This document shows positions 17,110-25,811 of a stretch of 64,000 nucleotides of DNA, one piece after another. The stretch's first letter is position 1; each line of letters starts with the position of its first letter. Origin of the DNA: Edaphobacter lichenicola (GTDB lineage Bacteria > Acidobacteriota > Terriglobia > Terriglobales > Acidobacteriaceae). Below the pieces are notes generated by a model. That model was not told the origin of the DNA, searched no databases, and was given only the letters and a program-made list of their open reading frames with translations. The DNA lies in the NCBI RefSeq assembly GCF_025264645.1, contig NZ_CP073696.1, positions 186,001 through 250,000 of the forward strand, in the 5' to 3' direction. The position numbers and the translations under genes are program-made.

Positions 17110-18981
17110 ATGTCATTAACAGACTCAATAATTGGTAAACCCTTAGCAACGAGTGAAGAGCGAGCGGAACATGTTGGCGTCGCGGCTGGAATTCCGATCT
17201 TCGGCCTGGATGCTCTGACGAGCGCGGCATACGGGCCTGAGGCAGCGATGACGCTGCTGATTCCGCTGGGGCTGGCCGGGGCGAATTACATCGTGCCGGT
17301 AATCTCGGCGATTTTGATCCTGCTGATAATTGTTTTCTTCAGCTATCGGCAGACGATTGCTGCTTATCCGAACGGCGGTGGGTCGTACACGGTGGCGAGC
17401 GAGAACCTGGGTGAAGGCGCAGGCTTGCTGGCTGCTGCTGCGCTGATGATCGACTATATTTTGACGGCGGCGGTGGGGATCTCGGCGGGGGTGACGGCTT
17501 TGACATCAGCGGTGCCGAGTCTGGCTCCGCATACGCTGGCGTTCTGCCTGTTGATTCTGACAATTCTGGCACTTGTGAATATGCGCGGGGTGAAGGACAC
17601 GGGGACCGCGTTTATTGTTCCGACGTTTTTGTTTGTGGGTACACTGCTGATCCTGATCGGTGTGGGCGTCTACCGGACGATTCTTTCGCACGGCCATCCG
17701 ATCCCTGTCATGGCTCCGCCTCCGGCGATGCCCGCAGTGGTGAAGTATCTCGGACTGTGGCTGTTGCTGAAGACATTTGCCAGCGGCTGCGCGGCGATGA
17801 CCGGGGTTGAGGCGGTGTCAAACGGTGTGATGGCCTTTGGCGAACCTCGCGCGAAGAAGGCGCAGAGTACGCTAACGATCATCATCGCGATACTGATTGT
17901 GCTGCTGTTTGGAATTGCGTATCTGTCACGGGCGTATGGAATTACGGCGATGGAGCCGACCGCGAACCAATATCAGAGCGTGTTGAGTATTTTGACGTCT
18001 GCGGTGTTCGGCAGAGGATGGTTCTACTATCTGACTTCGGCCTCAGTACTGGTGGCGCTGTCCTTGAGTGCGAATACTGCTTTTGCGGATTTTCCAAGGC
18101 TGGCACGAGCGATTGCGCTGCATGATTATTTACCGCATGTCTTCATTCTGCGTGGGCGCCGGTTGTTGTACTCGCATGGAGTCTATGCTCTGACTGGATT
18201 CACGGCGGTGATCCTGATCCTGTTCGGTGGTGTGACGGACCGGTTGATTCCTTTGTATGCCATCGGCGCTTTCCTTGCATTCACACTCTCGCAGGCCGGG
18301 ATGGTGGTGCATTGGATGAAGATGGAGAAGCACAACGGACGCCTGTGGCATGCGTTCGTGAATGGGTTCGGCGCTGTTGCGACGGGTGTTACGACGATCG
18401 TGGTGCTGCTCGCGAAGTTTGCGGCAGGAGCGTGGGTGACGGCGCTGCTGGTGCCTGCGCTGATCGGGATCATGTGGGTGGTGAAGCGGCACTACTCCCG
18501 GGTGAAGCGAGAGATGGCCGATAGGACGCCGTTGAACCTGGTTAATCTGCAGGAGCCGATTGTGGTGATTCCAATGGCGCGGTGGGACCGGATCACGGAG
18601 AAGGCGATGCGGTTCGGGCTGTTGCTGTCGAAGGATATCAAGGTAGTCCATGTGCACTCGGATGACGATGAGGATGGAGGGCTGGCTGAGATCTGGGACG
18701 ATCTGGTGATGGCGCCGATCAACAAGGAAGGCTTGCAAAAGCCAGAGTTGGTGACGATTCCGTCGTCGTACCGGTTCATCATCAATCCTTTGATGGATTA
18801 CATTCTGGAGCTTGAGGAGAAGAATCCGGGGCGAAAGGTTGCGGTGCTGCTGCCGGAGCTTGTGGTGCGGCACTGGTGGGAGAATGCGCTGCATAATCAG
18901 CGGGTTCAGTTGCTGAAGCTGCTGCTGCTGGTGAAGGGAAATCAGAGGATTGTGGTGGTAAATATTCCCTGGTATTTGTGA
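17110..18981 (+). CDS. KimA-like potassium importer (APC superfamily) with C-terminal cytoplasmic domain
   Basis: A 623-residue APC-superfamily transporter with about 12 membrane segments over residues ~30-460. It resembles B. subtilis KimA in ordered motifs: LDALTSAAYGPE, SYRQTIAAYPNGGGSY, LTAAVGISAGVTALTSA, LLLKTFASGCAAMTGVEAVSNG, LSANTAFADFPRLA and LIPLYAIGAFLAFTLSQ. KimA is a proton-coupled, c-di-AMP-inhibited K+ importer; the same role is inferred here. Residues ~480-623 form a soluble UspA-like domain (EPIVVIPMARWDRITEKAMRF...) that may bind a nucleotide. The start at 17110 gives MSLTDSIIGKPL, the usual KimA-like beginning. I looked for, and did not find, a ydaO-type c-di-AMP riboswitch upstream. 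Confidence 0.85.
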   Translation: MSLTDSIIGKPLATSEERAEHVGVAAGIPIFGLDALTSAAYGPEAAMTLLIPLGLAGANYIVPVISAILILLIIVFFSYRQTIAAYPNGGGSYTVASENLGEGAGLLAAAALMIDYILTAAVGISAGVTALTSAVPSLAPHTLAFCLLILTILALVNMRGVKDTGTAFIVPTFLFVGTLLILIGVGVYRTILSHGHPIPVMAPPPAMPAVVKYLGLWLLLKTFASGCAAMTGVEAVSNGVMAFGEPRAKKAQSTLTIIIAILIVLLFGIAYLSRAYGITAMEPTANQYQSVLSILTSAVFGRGWFYYLTSASVLVALSLSANTAFADFPRLARAIALHDYLPHVFILRGRRLLYSHGVYALTGFTAVILILFGGVTDRLIPLYAIGAFLAFTLSQAGMVVHWMKMEKHNGRLWHAFVNGFGAVATGVTTIVVLLAKFAAGAWVTALLVPALIGIMWVVKRHYSRVKREMADRTPLNLVNLQEPIVVIPMARWDRITEKAMRFGLLLSKDIKVVHVHSDDDEDGGLAEIWDDLVMAPINKEGLQKPELVTIPSSYRFIINPLMDYILELEEKNPGRKVAVLLPELVVRHWWENALHNQRVQLLKLLLLVKGNQRIVVVNIPWYL

Positions 18982-18984
18982 GGC

Positions 18985-19140
18985 GTGGTGGAGGCCCGTT
19001 TTTGCTGGGGGTTTTGAGAAAAACGGGTGTTTTATCGTGGTGTTTTGATGGTGAATTTGTGGTGAGATGCGTGGTGAAACGTGGTGTTTTGCAGCGTGTT
19101 TTTTCTTGCTGAAAAATACGCCAACTTTTTGAGATTTATT
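18985..19140. other. TGGTG-rich intergenic stretch
   Basis: Non-coding gap after the transporter gene. Between 19036 and 19092 the word TGGTG occurs five times in short succession, in phrases such as CGTGGTGTTTT and CGTGGTGAAAC, giving a degenerate CACCAC-rich sequence on the other strand. No ORF or stable hairpin was seen. Origin unknown. Confidence 0.4.
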
Positions 19141-19153
19141 TCTTGTGGAATGC

Positions 19154-19180
19154 AAAACCGCCTCGTACGAGGCGGTTTTT
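19154..19180. terminator. bidirectional terminator between convergent genes
   Basis: A 26-base perfect palindrome (AAAACCGCCTCG and its complement around TACGA) ends in TTTTT on the plus strand and starts with AAAA. It separates the convergent transporter and cysteine desulfurase genes. Confidence 0.9.
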
Positions 19181-19203
19181 GATTTCGGTGGTTATGCAGG
19201 GAT

Positions 19204-20511
19204 CTATGCGGGAGTGAGGGTCGTGGACTTGTTCCAGGTGGGGCTGAGGTCGCGGAGGCGGGCAACTGCGGCGGGGATGAGGGTGAGGGCTTCGTCGATC
19301 TCTTCGGCGGTGGTGAGGCGGGAGAGGGAGAAGCGGATGCTGGCGCGTGCGCGTGTGGGCGAAAGGCCCATGGCGGTGAGGACGTGGGAGGGTTCGGTGG
19401 CGCCGGACTGGCAGGCGGAGCCTCCGCTGACCGAGAGACCTTTGAGGTCGAGGGCGATGACGAGTGCTTCAGCTTCTACGTGGTCGAAGTAGAGGTTGGT
19501 GGTGTTCGAGACGCGAGGAGCGCCATCGCCGTTGATGCCGCACTCTTCAACTTGAGCGAGGATTCCTTGTTCGAGGCGGTCGCGGAGAGCGGTGAGTTCT
19601 GCCGGGGTGGAGTGGGTCGCGTTGTCGCGCGATAACCCACCCTTCGCAGAAGGCGCGAAGGATGGGCCACCCGGATTTATCGTGTCGGTTGAATTTTTGG
19701 TAGGGCTGTCTTCGGTGAGCCAGGTGTTGGCTAGTTCGGCGGCTTTGCCGAGGGCGACGATGCCGGCTACGTTTTCGGTGCCGGCGCGGCGTTGGCGCTC
19801 GTGTGAGCCGCCGTGGAGCATAGGCGTCAGGCGAACGTTGCGGCGGACGAAGAGGGCGCCGATTCCCTTAGGGGCGTAGATCTTGTGTCCGGAGATGGTG
19901 AGGAGATCGACGTCCTTGAGCGGGCCTTTGGGGCTGAGGTCGAGGGGGAGACGGCCTACGGCTTGAACGGCGTCTGTGTGGAAGAGAGCACCGGCAGCGT
20001 GAGCGATGGCGGCCAGCGTTTCGATGGGCTGGATGACGCCGGTCTCGTTGTTGGCGAACATGACGCTGACTAACTTCGTGTTGGGGCGGATTGCGGCGAG
20101 GAGCGCTGCTGGTTCGACGACTCCCTGCGGGGTGCTAGGGAGAAAGGTGACTTCGACGTTGTTCTTCGCCAGGGACTCGGCGGCGCGAAGGATGGCGTCG
20201 TGCTCGATGCTGGTGGTGATGAGGTGGGCGGGCTCGTTTTTTAAGGTATGGAGCGTGCCGCTGAGTGTGCCGAAGAGCGCGAGGTTGTCGCTCTCGGTGC
20301 CGCCGGAGGTGAAGACGATCTCGGAGGTGCGGCAGTGAAGGAGACGGGCGATGGTGTCGCGGGCGTGATCGACTGCGGCGCGGGCGAACTGTCCTTGTTG
20401 ATGGATGGAGCTGGCGTTGCCGTAGTGCTCCAGGAAGAACGGGCGCATCGCTTCGAAGACCTCGGGGAGCAGAGGGGTGGTCGCGTTCGCGTCCATGTAG
20501 ATTCGGCGCAT
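19204..20511 (-). CDS. cysteine desulfurase (IscS/NifS family) carrying an in-frame palindromic repeat
   Basis: PLP enzyme of 435 residues that takes sulfur from cysteine for Fe-S clusters and tRNA thiolation. Seen: MDANATTPLLPEV, TSGGTESDNLA, the PLP-binding Lys210 in SGHKIYAPKG, GGSHERQRRAGTEN, and the active Cys367 in GGSACQSGATEP. Residues ~268-303, between the AGTEN helix and the small domain, are not a family feature; they include the translation of a REP-like palindrome (GGPSFAPSAKGGLSRDN). The insertion keeps frame and should lie in a surface loop, so activity is probably retained. No isc/suf partner is adjacent. A truncated second copy of the 5' end lies at 22421-22612. Confidence 0.95.
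   Translation of the reverse strand: MRRIYMDANATTPLLPEVFEAMRPFFLEHYGNASSIHQQGQFARAAVDHARDTIARLLHCRTSEIVFTSGGTESDNLALFGTLSGTLHTLKNEPAHLITTSIEHDAILRAAESLAKNNVEVTFLPSTPQGVVEPAALLAAIRPNTKLVSVMFANNETGVIQPIETLAAIAHAAGALFHTDAVQAVGRLPLDLSPKGPLKDVDLLTISGHKIYAPKGIGALFVRRNVRLTPMLHGGSHERQRRAGTENVAGIVALGKAAELANTWLTEDSPTKNSTDTINPGGPSFAPSAKGGLSRDNATHSTPAELTALRDRLEQGILAQVEECGINGDGAPRVSNTTNLYFDHVEAEALVIALDLKGLSVSGGSACQSGATEPSHVLTAMGLSPTRARASIRFSLSRLTTAEEIDEALTLIPAAVARLRDLSPTWNKSTTLTPA
19636..19666. repeat. REP-like palindromic element, copy 2, inside a coding sequence
   Basis: Arms CCCACCCTTCGC and GCGAAGGATGGG surround loop AGAAGGC; the single mismatch is a G-U pair on the minus strand. It is read in frame within the cysteine desulfurase gene (around residues 282-293). 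Flanking bases GTAAC/ATAACCCACC and GGGCC.CCCGG also recall copy 1. Confidence 0.7.
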
Positions 20512-20663
20512 GGGTTTATTTTACTGTGTGGCGGCGTGGACCCGGCTTTGCTGCTAAAAGATGGAGCGTGAGGCGGCGAGAGGTTTGTCACGCGGATTAG
20601 ATGATTTTGGTAGAGAATAAATCTGCTGTCAAAAAGGAGTTGCAAGCGAGGAGGGACGGTCCG

Positions 20664-21209
20664 ATGTCACAGTTTGATTTGGTGGCTCTTTGGGAAGCAC
20701 ACTGTCGCTGCGAGTTCGAGACGCGAGATGCGACTGCGACAATGGCTACTATGGTTTCGCAGCCATACGTCAATCACATTCCTACGATGACCGGTGGGGT
20801 TGGTCACGATCAGCTCAAGCGCTTTTATGCCTACCATTTCATTCCGGACAATCCGCCTGACTTTCGATTGACGCCAGTAAGTCTTACGGTTGGTAGTGAC
20901 ACGATCGTAGACGAGTTTATTGTTCACTTCACGCACACTCGAACGATGGATTGGATGCTCCCAGGCATTGCTCCTACCGGTCGCGCGGTGGAAGTCCCGA
21001 CGGTGGCGATCGTCAAGTTTGAAGGCGACAAATTAGTGCACGAGCATATCTATTGGGATCAGGCTTCGGTTCTGGTCCAGCTCGGCCTGCTCGATCCTCA
21101 CGGACTGCCTGTGGCTGGTGTGGAGACCGCTTACAAGGTTCTGGATAAGTCTTTGCCGAGCAATGGCCTGATGGAGCGCTGGCGGGAGAGCGAAGGGAAG
21201 CCTATCTGA
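20664..21209 (+). CDS. SnoaL-like (NTF2-fold) protein
   Basis: A 181-residue cytoplasmic protein of the SnoaL/NTF2-like superfamily. It starts MSQFDLVALWEAHCRCEFETRDATATMATM, then shows PYVNHIPTMTGG, a cone-shaped barrel pattern, and PTVAIVKFEGDKLVHEHIYWDQASVLVQLGLLD near the end, typical of ester-cyclase/SnoaL-like proteins often called carboxymethylenebutenolidase-associated. Function is unknown. The start at 20664 has GAGGAGGG nine bases upstream; the longer in-frame start at 20601 has none. It is divergent from the cysteine desulfurase gene. Confidence 0.85.
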   Translation: MSQFDLVALWEAHCRCEFETRDATATMATMVSQPYVNHIPTMTGGVGHDQLKRFYAYHFIPDNPPDFRLTPVSLTVGSDTIVDEFIVHFTHTRTMDWMLPGIAPTGRAVEVPTVAIVKFEGDKLVHEHIYWDQASVLVQLGLLDPHGLPVAGVETAYKVLDKSLPSNGLMERWRESEGKPI

Positions 21210-21311
21210 TGGTGTGATCGGTAGGCGACGTTGTGAAGGAGTCGGTTTGGGTGTGAATAGAGACTGTACTGCAACAGATTTGGACGAGTCGGCTGAGAAC
21301 GCGGCGTTGAT

Positions 21312-21770
21312 TCATCGTAGAAAAGGGCGCAGGAGTACAGGGGCGAAGGTGACGATGAATGCGACGGCGAGTAGTGCGGCTAGTGTCGTTGGTGTGTAAG
21401 AGATTGTGAAGATCGACCAGGAGACAAGGATCCAGAAGGCCATATTGGCGGAGGCTGCGAGGTAGACCCAGTCGGAGAAGCGGTGCTGGTCGTTGAAGAA
21501 GCTCATGTTGCGCAGAGCTGGCGTGGGGGATTTGTTGTAGGAGACTGCTCGTAGAAAGATGACCGGCATGAGGTTGATGCAGAGGACGAGCGCTGTCCAG
21601 ACGACGGGTGCGTAGATCTGGTGAAAGAGGGGGACGAGCCGCCAGGTAATCAGGAGAGTGATCAGGATGTTGGCGGTTGCTCCTGCATTGACGAGAGCGG
21701 GAAAGTGAGTCATGTCGGCGAGTCGATCCATGCGGTCGATGACTTTGTCTGAACTGTTGATGCTGTGCAC
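21312..21770 (-). CDS. small polytopic membrane protein, GTG start
   Basis: A 152-residue protein with four hydrophobic helices (ANILITLLITWRLVPLF, VVWTALVLCINLMPVIFL, ANMAFWILVSWSIF, LAALLAVAFIVTFAPVLL). I do not recognise the family. The start is GTG at 21768-21770 because AGGAGG lies five bases upstream; the in-frame ATG at 21800 has no ribosome site and would add an unrelated 10 residues. It is divergent from the DUF427 gene, with ~90 bases between. Confidence 0.75.
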   Translation of the reverse strand: MHSINSSDKVIDRMDRLADMTHFPALVNAGATANILITLLITWRLVPLFHQIYAPVVWTALVLCINLMPVIFLRAVSYNKSPTPALRNMSFFNDQHRFSDWVYLAASANMAFWILVSWSIFTISYTPTTLAALLAVAFIVTFAPVLLRPFLR

Positions 21771-21859
21771 AGAAACCTCCTGCGTACTGGCAGCGAGCAT
21801 TGCTTGCCCGCGACGGTGCGTAGCTGCAGTCTACAGTTGAAACGTGGAGGCATGACGCG

Positions 21860-22378
21860 ATGGAGAGACAAGAGACGAAGGATTATGACGCTGGGGCAAC
21901 TGGCTCCGAGCAGCAGGAGTCGGTTTGGGATTACCCGCGACCTCCTCGGCTGGAGGCGACGGCGCGCCACTTGCGGGTCGTTCATGGTGGCGTGGTGGTC
22001 GCTGAGACGCGCCGCGGATTGCGTATCCTCGAGACGAGCCATCCCCCGGTTTACTACTTTCCTCCGGAGGATGTGTCGATGGAGCTGTTGCAGCCGAGTA
22101 AGCGACGAAAGACTTTCTGCGAGTTCAAGGGAGTGGCGAGTTATTGGGATGTTGTTGTGAACGGGGCGAAGACGGTGGATGTGGCCTGGAGCTACGCGGC
22201 TCCTGCGACGAGCTATGCGAAGTTGAAGGACCATCTGGCGTTTTATGGGGGAGTGGCGGACGAGTGCTGGGTGGATGGCGAGCGTGTGGTGCCGCAGCCT
22301 GGAGACTTCTACGGCGGTTGGATTACTTCACACGTGAAAGGTCCGTTCAAGGGGCCGCCGGGAACGCTAGGGTGGTAA
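21860..22378 (+). CDS. DUF427 domain protein
   Basis: A 172-residue cytoplasmic protein. After a polar 20-residue leader it carries one DUF427 domain: VWDYPRPPRLE, HGGVVVAETRRGLRILETSHPPVYYFPPEDV, CEFKGVASYWDV, VDVAWSYAAPATSYAKLKDHLAFYGG and WITSHVKGPFKG. The order of motifs is that of the family, whose biochemical role is not established. TGGAGG lies nine bases before the ATG. No metabolic neighbours suggest a pathway. Confidence 0.9.
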   Translation: MERQETKDYDAGATGSEQQESVWDYPRPPRLEATARHLRVVHGGVVVAETRRGLRILETSHPPVYYFPPEDVSMELLQPSKRRKTFCEFKGVASYWDVVVNGAKTVDVAWSYAAPATSYAKLKDHLAFYGGVADECWVDGERVVPQPGDFYGGWITSHVKGPFKGPPGTLGW

Positions 22379-22420
22379 GTTTGCGACTTGGCTGCTGCTA
22401 GTAGCTGGCAGCTTCTGGCT

Positions 22421-22612
22421 TTACAGTAAACGGTTCCGTTCGGAAGACGATGGTGTGTCGCGGGTCTGGTCGACTACGGCTCGGGCGAACTGTCCTTGCT
22501 TACGGATGGAGCTGGCGTTGCCGTAGTGCTCGAGAAAGAAGGGACGCATGGCCTCGAAGACCTCCGGGAGAAGAGGCGTGGTGGCGTTGGCGTCCATATA
22601 GATTCTGCGCAT
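22421..22612 (-). pseudogene. truncated cysteine desulfurase copy (5' end only)
   Basis: The first ~53 codons match the gene at 19204-20511 (about 48 of 53 residues identical, starting MRRIYMDANATTPLLPEVFE), then the match stops abruptly after RDT and a stop follows at residue 63. The match extends into the upstream sequence (ATTTTACT...CTGTGTGG...CGGCGTG). At DNA level the copies differ at roughly one base in seven, mostly at silent third positions. It lacks PLP lysine and active cysteine, so it cannot be functional. It flanks a ~1.9-kb segment with three accessory genes. Confidence 0.85.
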
Positions 22613-22854
22613 GGTTCCATTTTACTTGCTGTGTGGTATCGGCGTGAACAGAGTGGTGAGCCATCGGCCCCAGTAACAGCGACTCATTGGATTGGAGGGG
22701 TTCAAGCCGCTGATCGTCTTTCCGAAGGGCGAAGAGAAACCTTGAGGGGTGACGGCTCTCCGCGACAAACCGGAATTATGAAACTACACTTCCTAGAATC
22801 CTCTGAAGCCTGTAGTGTGGTTTAGTTGGTAATTCAGGTAAGGGATGCAAAAGA

Positions 22855-23745
22855 ATGGCAAAGCTTTCACAGTTGCCCTGGTTTTGCTGCCTACTTATGG
22901 CACTCTGCTTCGGGCCCGCTTTCTCGCAGACTGAACAAGCACCGACTATCGCTCCTGCCGCTGTGGAGATGCCGCTTCCTGAACCACACGAGTTTCTGAA
23001 AGGTGTTTCGGTTAAGGACGACCAATATGCTCGCCTGCGTAAGGATTATCTGTGCCGCACGGAGGTTGTAATACAGCCGAACAGATGGAGCCGCTCCCGG
23101 ACACCCATCAGCGAAAAGTATGAGTCTTTTTATATCAATGGCAGAGAGATCGATCGAGTCGTTGAGCTAAACAACGTTCCTCTTTCTGAACGGTCGATTG
23201 CTCAGCAGGACGCTCGTTTGAAGAAGGAGACTGATACTGCTCTTTCTTCAGAGGGTAAGACGGCCAAGCCTTCAGCGCCGACTCTTGAAGAGACCGTTTT
23301 GGCTACTAGTCTCTTTGTTGATGAACAGCGGGTCTGGAGAGATGGCCGAAGCTTCATCTCATTCAAATTCCGGGGCGATCGTCACAGGGTTCCGGATAGT
23401 GCGACGGAAGCAATTGCTAAATTGCTCAAGGGAAGTGTCCTTATCGATGAGGCTGATCGCGCCATCGTTGAGATCAACGGGACGACTCAGGACGATGTTA
23501 TCTACAGCAATCGCTTCCTGATGCCAAACAAGTTTCAGGCACTTGTTTACGAAGCCAAAAGAATCAATGATGAGATCTACGTTCCGAGCTTTGTGAGGAT
23601 TGCTGTTGCCGATGATCAGGCAGATGGTGTTCTCGCAGCGGAACTCTGGAAGCGCTCGCTCGAACTTCGAACTTACAGTGTCAGCTCCTGCAGAAAGTTT
23701 CGCGTTACCACTACGATCGTTCCTACGGTTACGAACTCTCATTGA
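22855..23745 (+). CDS. secreted protein of unknown function, partner of VWFA protein
   Basis: A 296-residue protein with a signal peptide (MAKLSQLPWFCCLLMALCFG, cleavage near AFSQ). The mature part includes LRKDYLCRTEVVIQ, ESFYINGREIDRVVELN and a C-terminal beta-rich region with YSNRFLMPNKFQALVYEAKRINDEIYVPSFVRI. It has the look of acidobacterial periplasmic proteins with an outer-membrane-lipoprotein-carrier-like beta fold, but I cannot assign a family. The stop is 3 bases before the GTG of the VWFA gene, so the two are almost certainly co-transcribed. Confidence 0.8.
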   Translation: MAKLSQLPWFCCLLMALCFGPAFSQTEQAPTIAPAAVEMPLPEPHEFLKGVSVKDDQYARLRKDYLCRTEVVIQPNRWSRSRTPISEKYESFYINGREIDRVVELNNVPLSERSIAQQDARLKKETDTALSSEGKTAKPSAPTLEETVLATSLFVDEQRVWRDGRSFISFKFRGDRHRVPDSATEAIAKLLKGSVLIDEADRAIVEINGTTQDDVIYSNRFLMPNKFQALVYEAKRINDEIYVPSFVRIAVADDQADGVLAAELWKRSLELRTYSVSSCRKFRVTTTIVPTVTNSH

Positions 23746-23748
23746 GAC

Positions 23749-25629
23749 GTGCCGCATCTCTCCAAACACTTCCTGGCATCATTGGAGGCTTTCATTCGCT
23801 ATCTTATTTTTGCCTTTGTTGTTTTAGCAGCTTCTTTAGCAGGTGCGCAGACGGTAGCTTCCCCGGACGTTTCAACGAACGACAGCGATACGACATTGCA
23901 TGCCAAAGCGCAACTTGTTGAGGTGGATGTGGTGGTGACTGATCGTCAGGGGAATCCGGTCCATAAGTTGCAAGCATCGGACTTCAGTGTCTTCGAGAAC
24001 AAATCACAACAGACGGTAAAAAGCTTCGATGAACATGACGGGGGCGAAACCGCTGTAGCAGCTTCTGTTCCGCCGGGCGTGTTTTCGAATGAACTGCTGA
24101 TACCACAAAGGGGATCGGTGGACGTACTTCTCCTCGATTCGCTTAATACACCTCCGGAGAGTCAACCTTATCTTCGCGATCAGCTGGTGAACTATCTCAA
24201 CCATGCCAAGCCGGGGACGCGGTTGGCGATCTTCGCACTCAACTCTCGTCTGCGTATGCTGCAAGGGCTAACGAGCGACCCTGCCCTGCTGAAGCAGGCG
24301 ATCCAGCGCGAAGGCGTGAAGTTCTCCCCTTTGCTGGAGCGTGATCTGAATGACAGTGATGTACACCAGAGCTCGGAGATGATCAGCGACTTGATTGAGT
24401 TTCAACCAGAGCTGGCAGCGGTGCTGCTCCAGGTTCAAAGCCTCCTTCTTGATTCAGGTGCTCGCATGAGCTCGAACAAGACGCAGGATCGTGCTCGTAC
24501 GACGCTGGCGGCGCTGAATGAGCTTGCGCGCTATCTGGCGGGGGTTCCGGGCCGAAAGAATGTCATCTGGTTCTCCGGATCCTTTCCGTCTGTGATCCTG
24601 CGCGATCAGCTGACGACAGGTGACCCTCTTGCGGGCTACGCCGATTTACAGGCTGAGGTGAGTCGGACGACGGAGCTGCTGGCCCGGAGCCGCGTGGCGG
24701 TGTCGCCGGTCGATGCGCGCGGACTGGAGATGGCGCCTTCTCAGTCGCCGAGCGAAGCTGGAGGTACGGGCAACCTCCAACGCACGCAACAGGTTTATGG
24801 AACGTCATCGTTAAACCCGAGGGACAGTCAGTTCTACGTTACCCAGACCGGCGAACACCAAACGATGGAGGACATTGCCGATTCGACGGGTGGGATGGCG
24901 GTGTTCAATACTAATGGTCTGTCGAGCGCGATGGACAAGTTGATGAACTCGGCTCAAAGCTACTACACGATCGCTTACACGCCTCCGCAGGGTGCACGCG
25001 CCGGAGAACGCCGGGAGATCGCTGTTAAACTGAAGGGGAGTGGATACCACCTTGCCTACCGCCATGAGTACATCACGGAGGCAACCCCTGAACAGTTGAT
25101 CGCGATTGCTGCTGCGCCTCCTCCGGGGGGTAGTTCGGCGTTGATTGGAGCGGCGATGGCTGAACATACCTCTGACGCGACTGAGGTGCTGTTCGAAGTT
25201 TCTCCGAAGAAGGTAGCGACACCCGCGGCAGGCGATCCGCCGGCGGCAAAGGCTGTGGGTGAAGCTGCGTTCAGCGGCGGACCGAGTGCGCAGTATTTGC
25301 TGACAATGGACGTAGATGCGAAGACGATCTCGTTTACGCAGGCAGCTGACGGAAAGATGCACGGAGTGGTGGATTTCGTGGTGGTGCTCTACGACGCAAA
25401 GGGGAAACAATTGGATTCGAAGTTGAACCGTGCGGTTCTCGCGCTGGAGCCCGAGCGGTATAAGGGGATACTTTCGGGTGGGTTGCGGTTTCACTTCAAT
25501 GTTGATCTGGCGGCGCAAGGAGATCAGGTCGTTCGGCTCGGGGTGCATGACGCGGTTACGGACCATGTCGGTACCCTTGAGCTCTCGGCTAGTGCGATTC
25601 GTGGTAGCGGAGATGTGGTGACGAAGTAG
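23749..25629 (+). CDS. VWFA-related acidobacterial-type protein, exported
   Basis: A 626-residue protein starting at GTG 23749. A signal peptide ends near SLAGAQ. The N-terminal beta domain (VEVDVVVTDRQGNPVHKLQASDFSVFENKSQQ) followed by a von Willebrand factor A fold (VDVLLLDSLNTPP, a partial MIDAS DxS) is the signature of the acidobacterial VWFA-related family, best known from this phylum. Later segments: AGVPGRKNVIWFSGSFP, a GGMAVFNTNGL region, then a C-terminal beta domain. Role unknown; VWFA folds usually mediate protein binding. It forms a two-gene unit with 22855-23745. Confidence 0.9.
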   Translation: MPHLSKHFLASLEAFIRYLIFAFVVLAASLAGAQTVASPDVSTNDSDTTLHAKAQLVEVDVVVTDRQGNPVHKLQASDFSVFENKSQQTVKSFDEHDGGETAVAASVPPGVFSNELLIPQRGSVDVLLLDSLNTPPESQPYLRDQLVNYLNHAKPGTRLAIFALNSRLRMLQGLTSDPALLKQAIQREGVKFSPLLERDLNDSDVHQSSEMISDLIEFQPELAAVLLQVQSLLLDSGARMSSNKTQDRARTTLAALNELARYLAGVPGRKNVIWFSGSFPSVILRDQLTTGDPLAGYADLQAEVSRTTELLARSRVAVSPVDARGLEMAPSQSPSEAGGTGNLQRTQQVYGTSSLNPRDSQFYVTQTGEHQTMEDIADSTGGMAVFNTNGLSSAMDKLMNSAQSYYTIAYTPPQGARAGERREIAVKLKGSGYHLAYRHEYITEATPEQLIAIAAAPPPGGSSALIGAAMAEHTSDATEVLFEVSPKKVATPAAGDPPAAKAVGEAAFSGGPSAQYLLTMDVDAKTISFTQAADGKMHGVVDFVVVLYDAKGKQLDSKLNRAVLALEPERYKGILSGGLRFHFNVDLAAQGDQVVRLGVHDAVTDHVGTLELSASAIRGSGDVVTK

Positions 25630-25811
25630 GTTAGGTGTGCGGGATTTTGATGTGCTGACGATCTTTGGGACGAACGACGGTCTGGTTGTGACGAACCGTG
25701 TAGCTGGCTTGTTTTGCGTTCGCTTCGTGACACAGTGAGGGGCTAAATCTGGTAGGCTTAGCGCGGCTCTGCGGCTTTTGGCTGTGGTGAATTTCAAATA
25801 ATTTGGAGACG

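Noticed and set aside
19204-22612. Two functional cysteine desulfurases
   Set aside because: The second copy stops after ~62 codons and lacks both the PLP lysine and the active cysteine.
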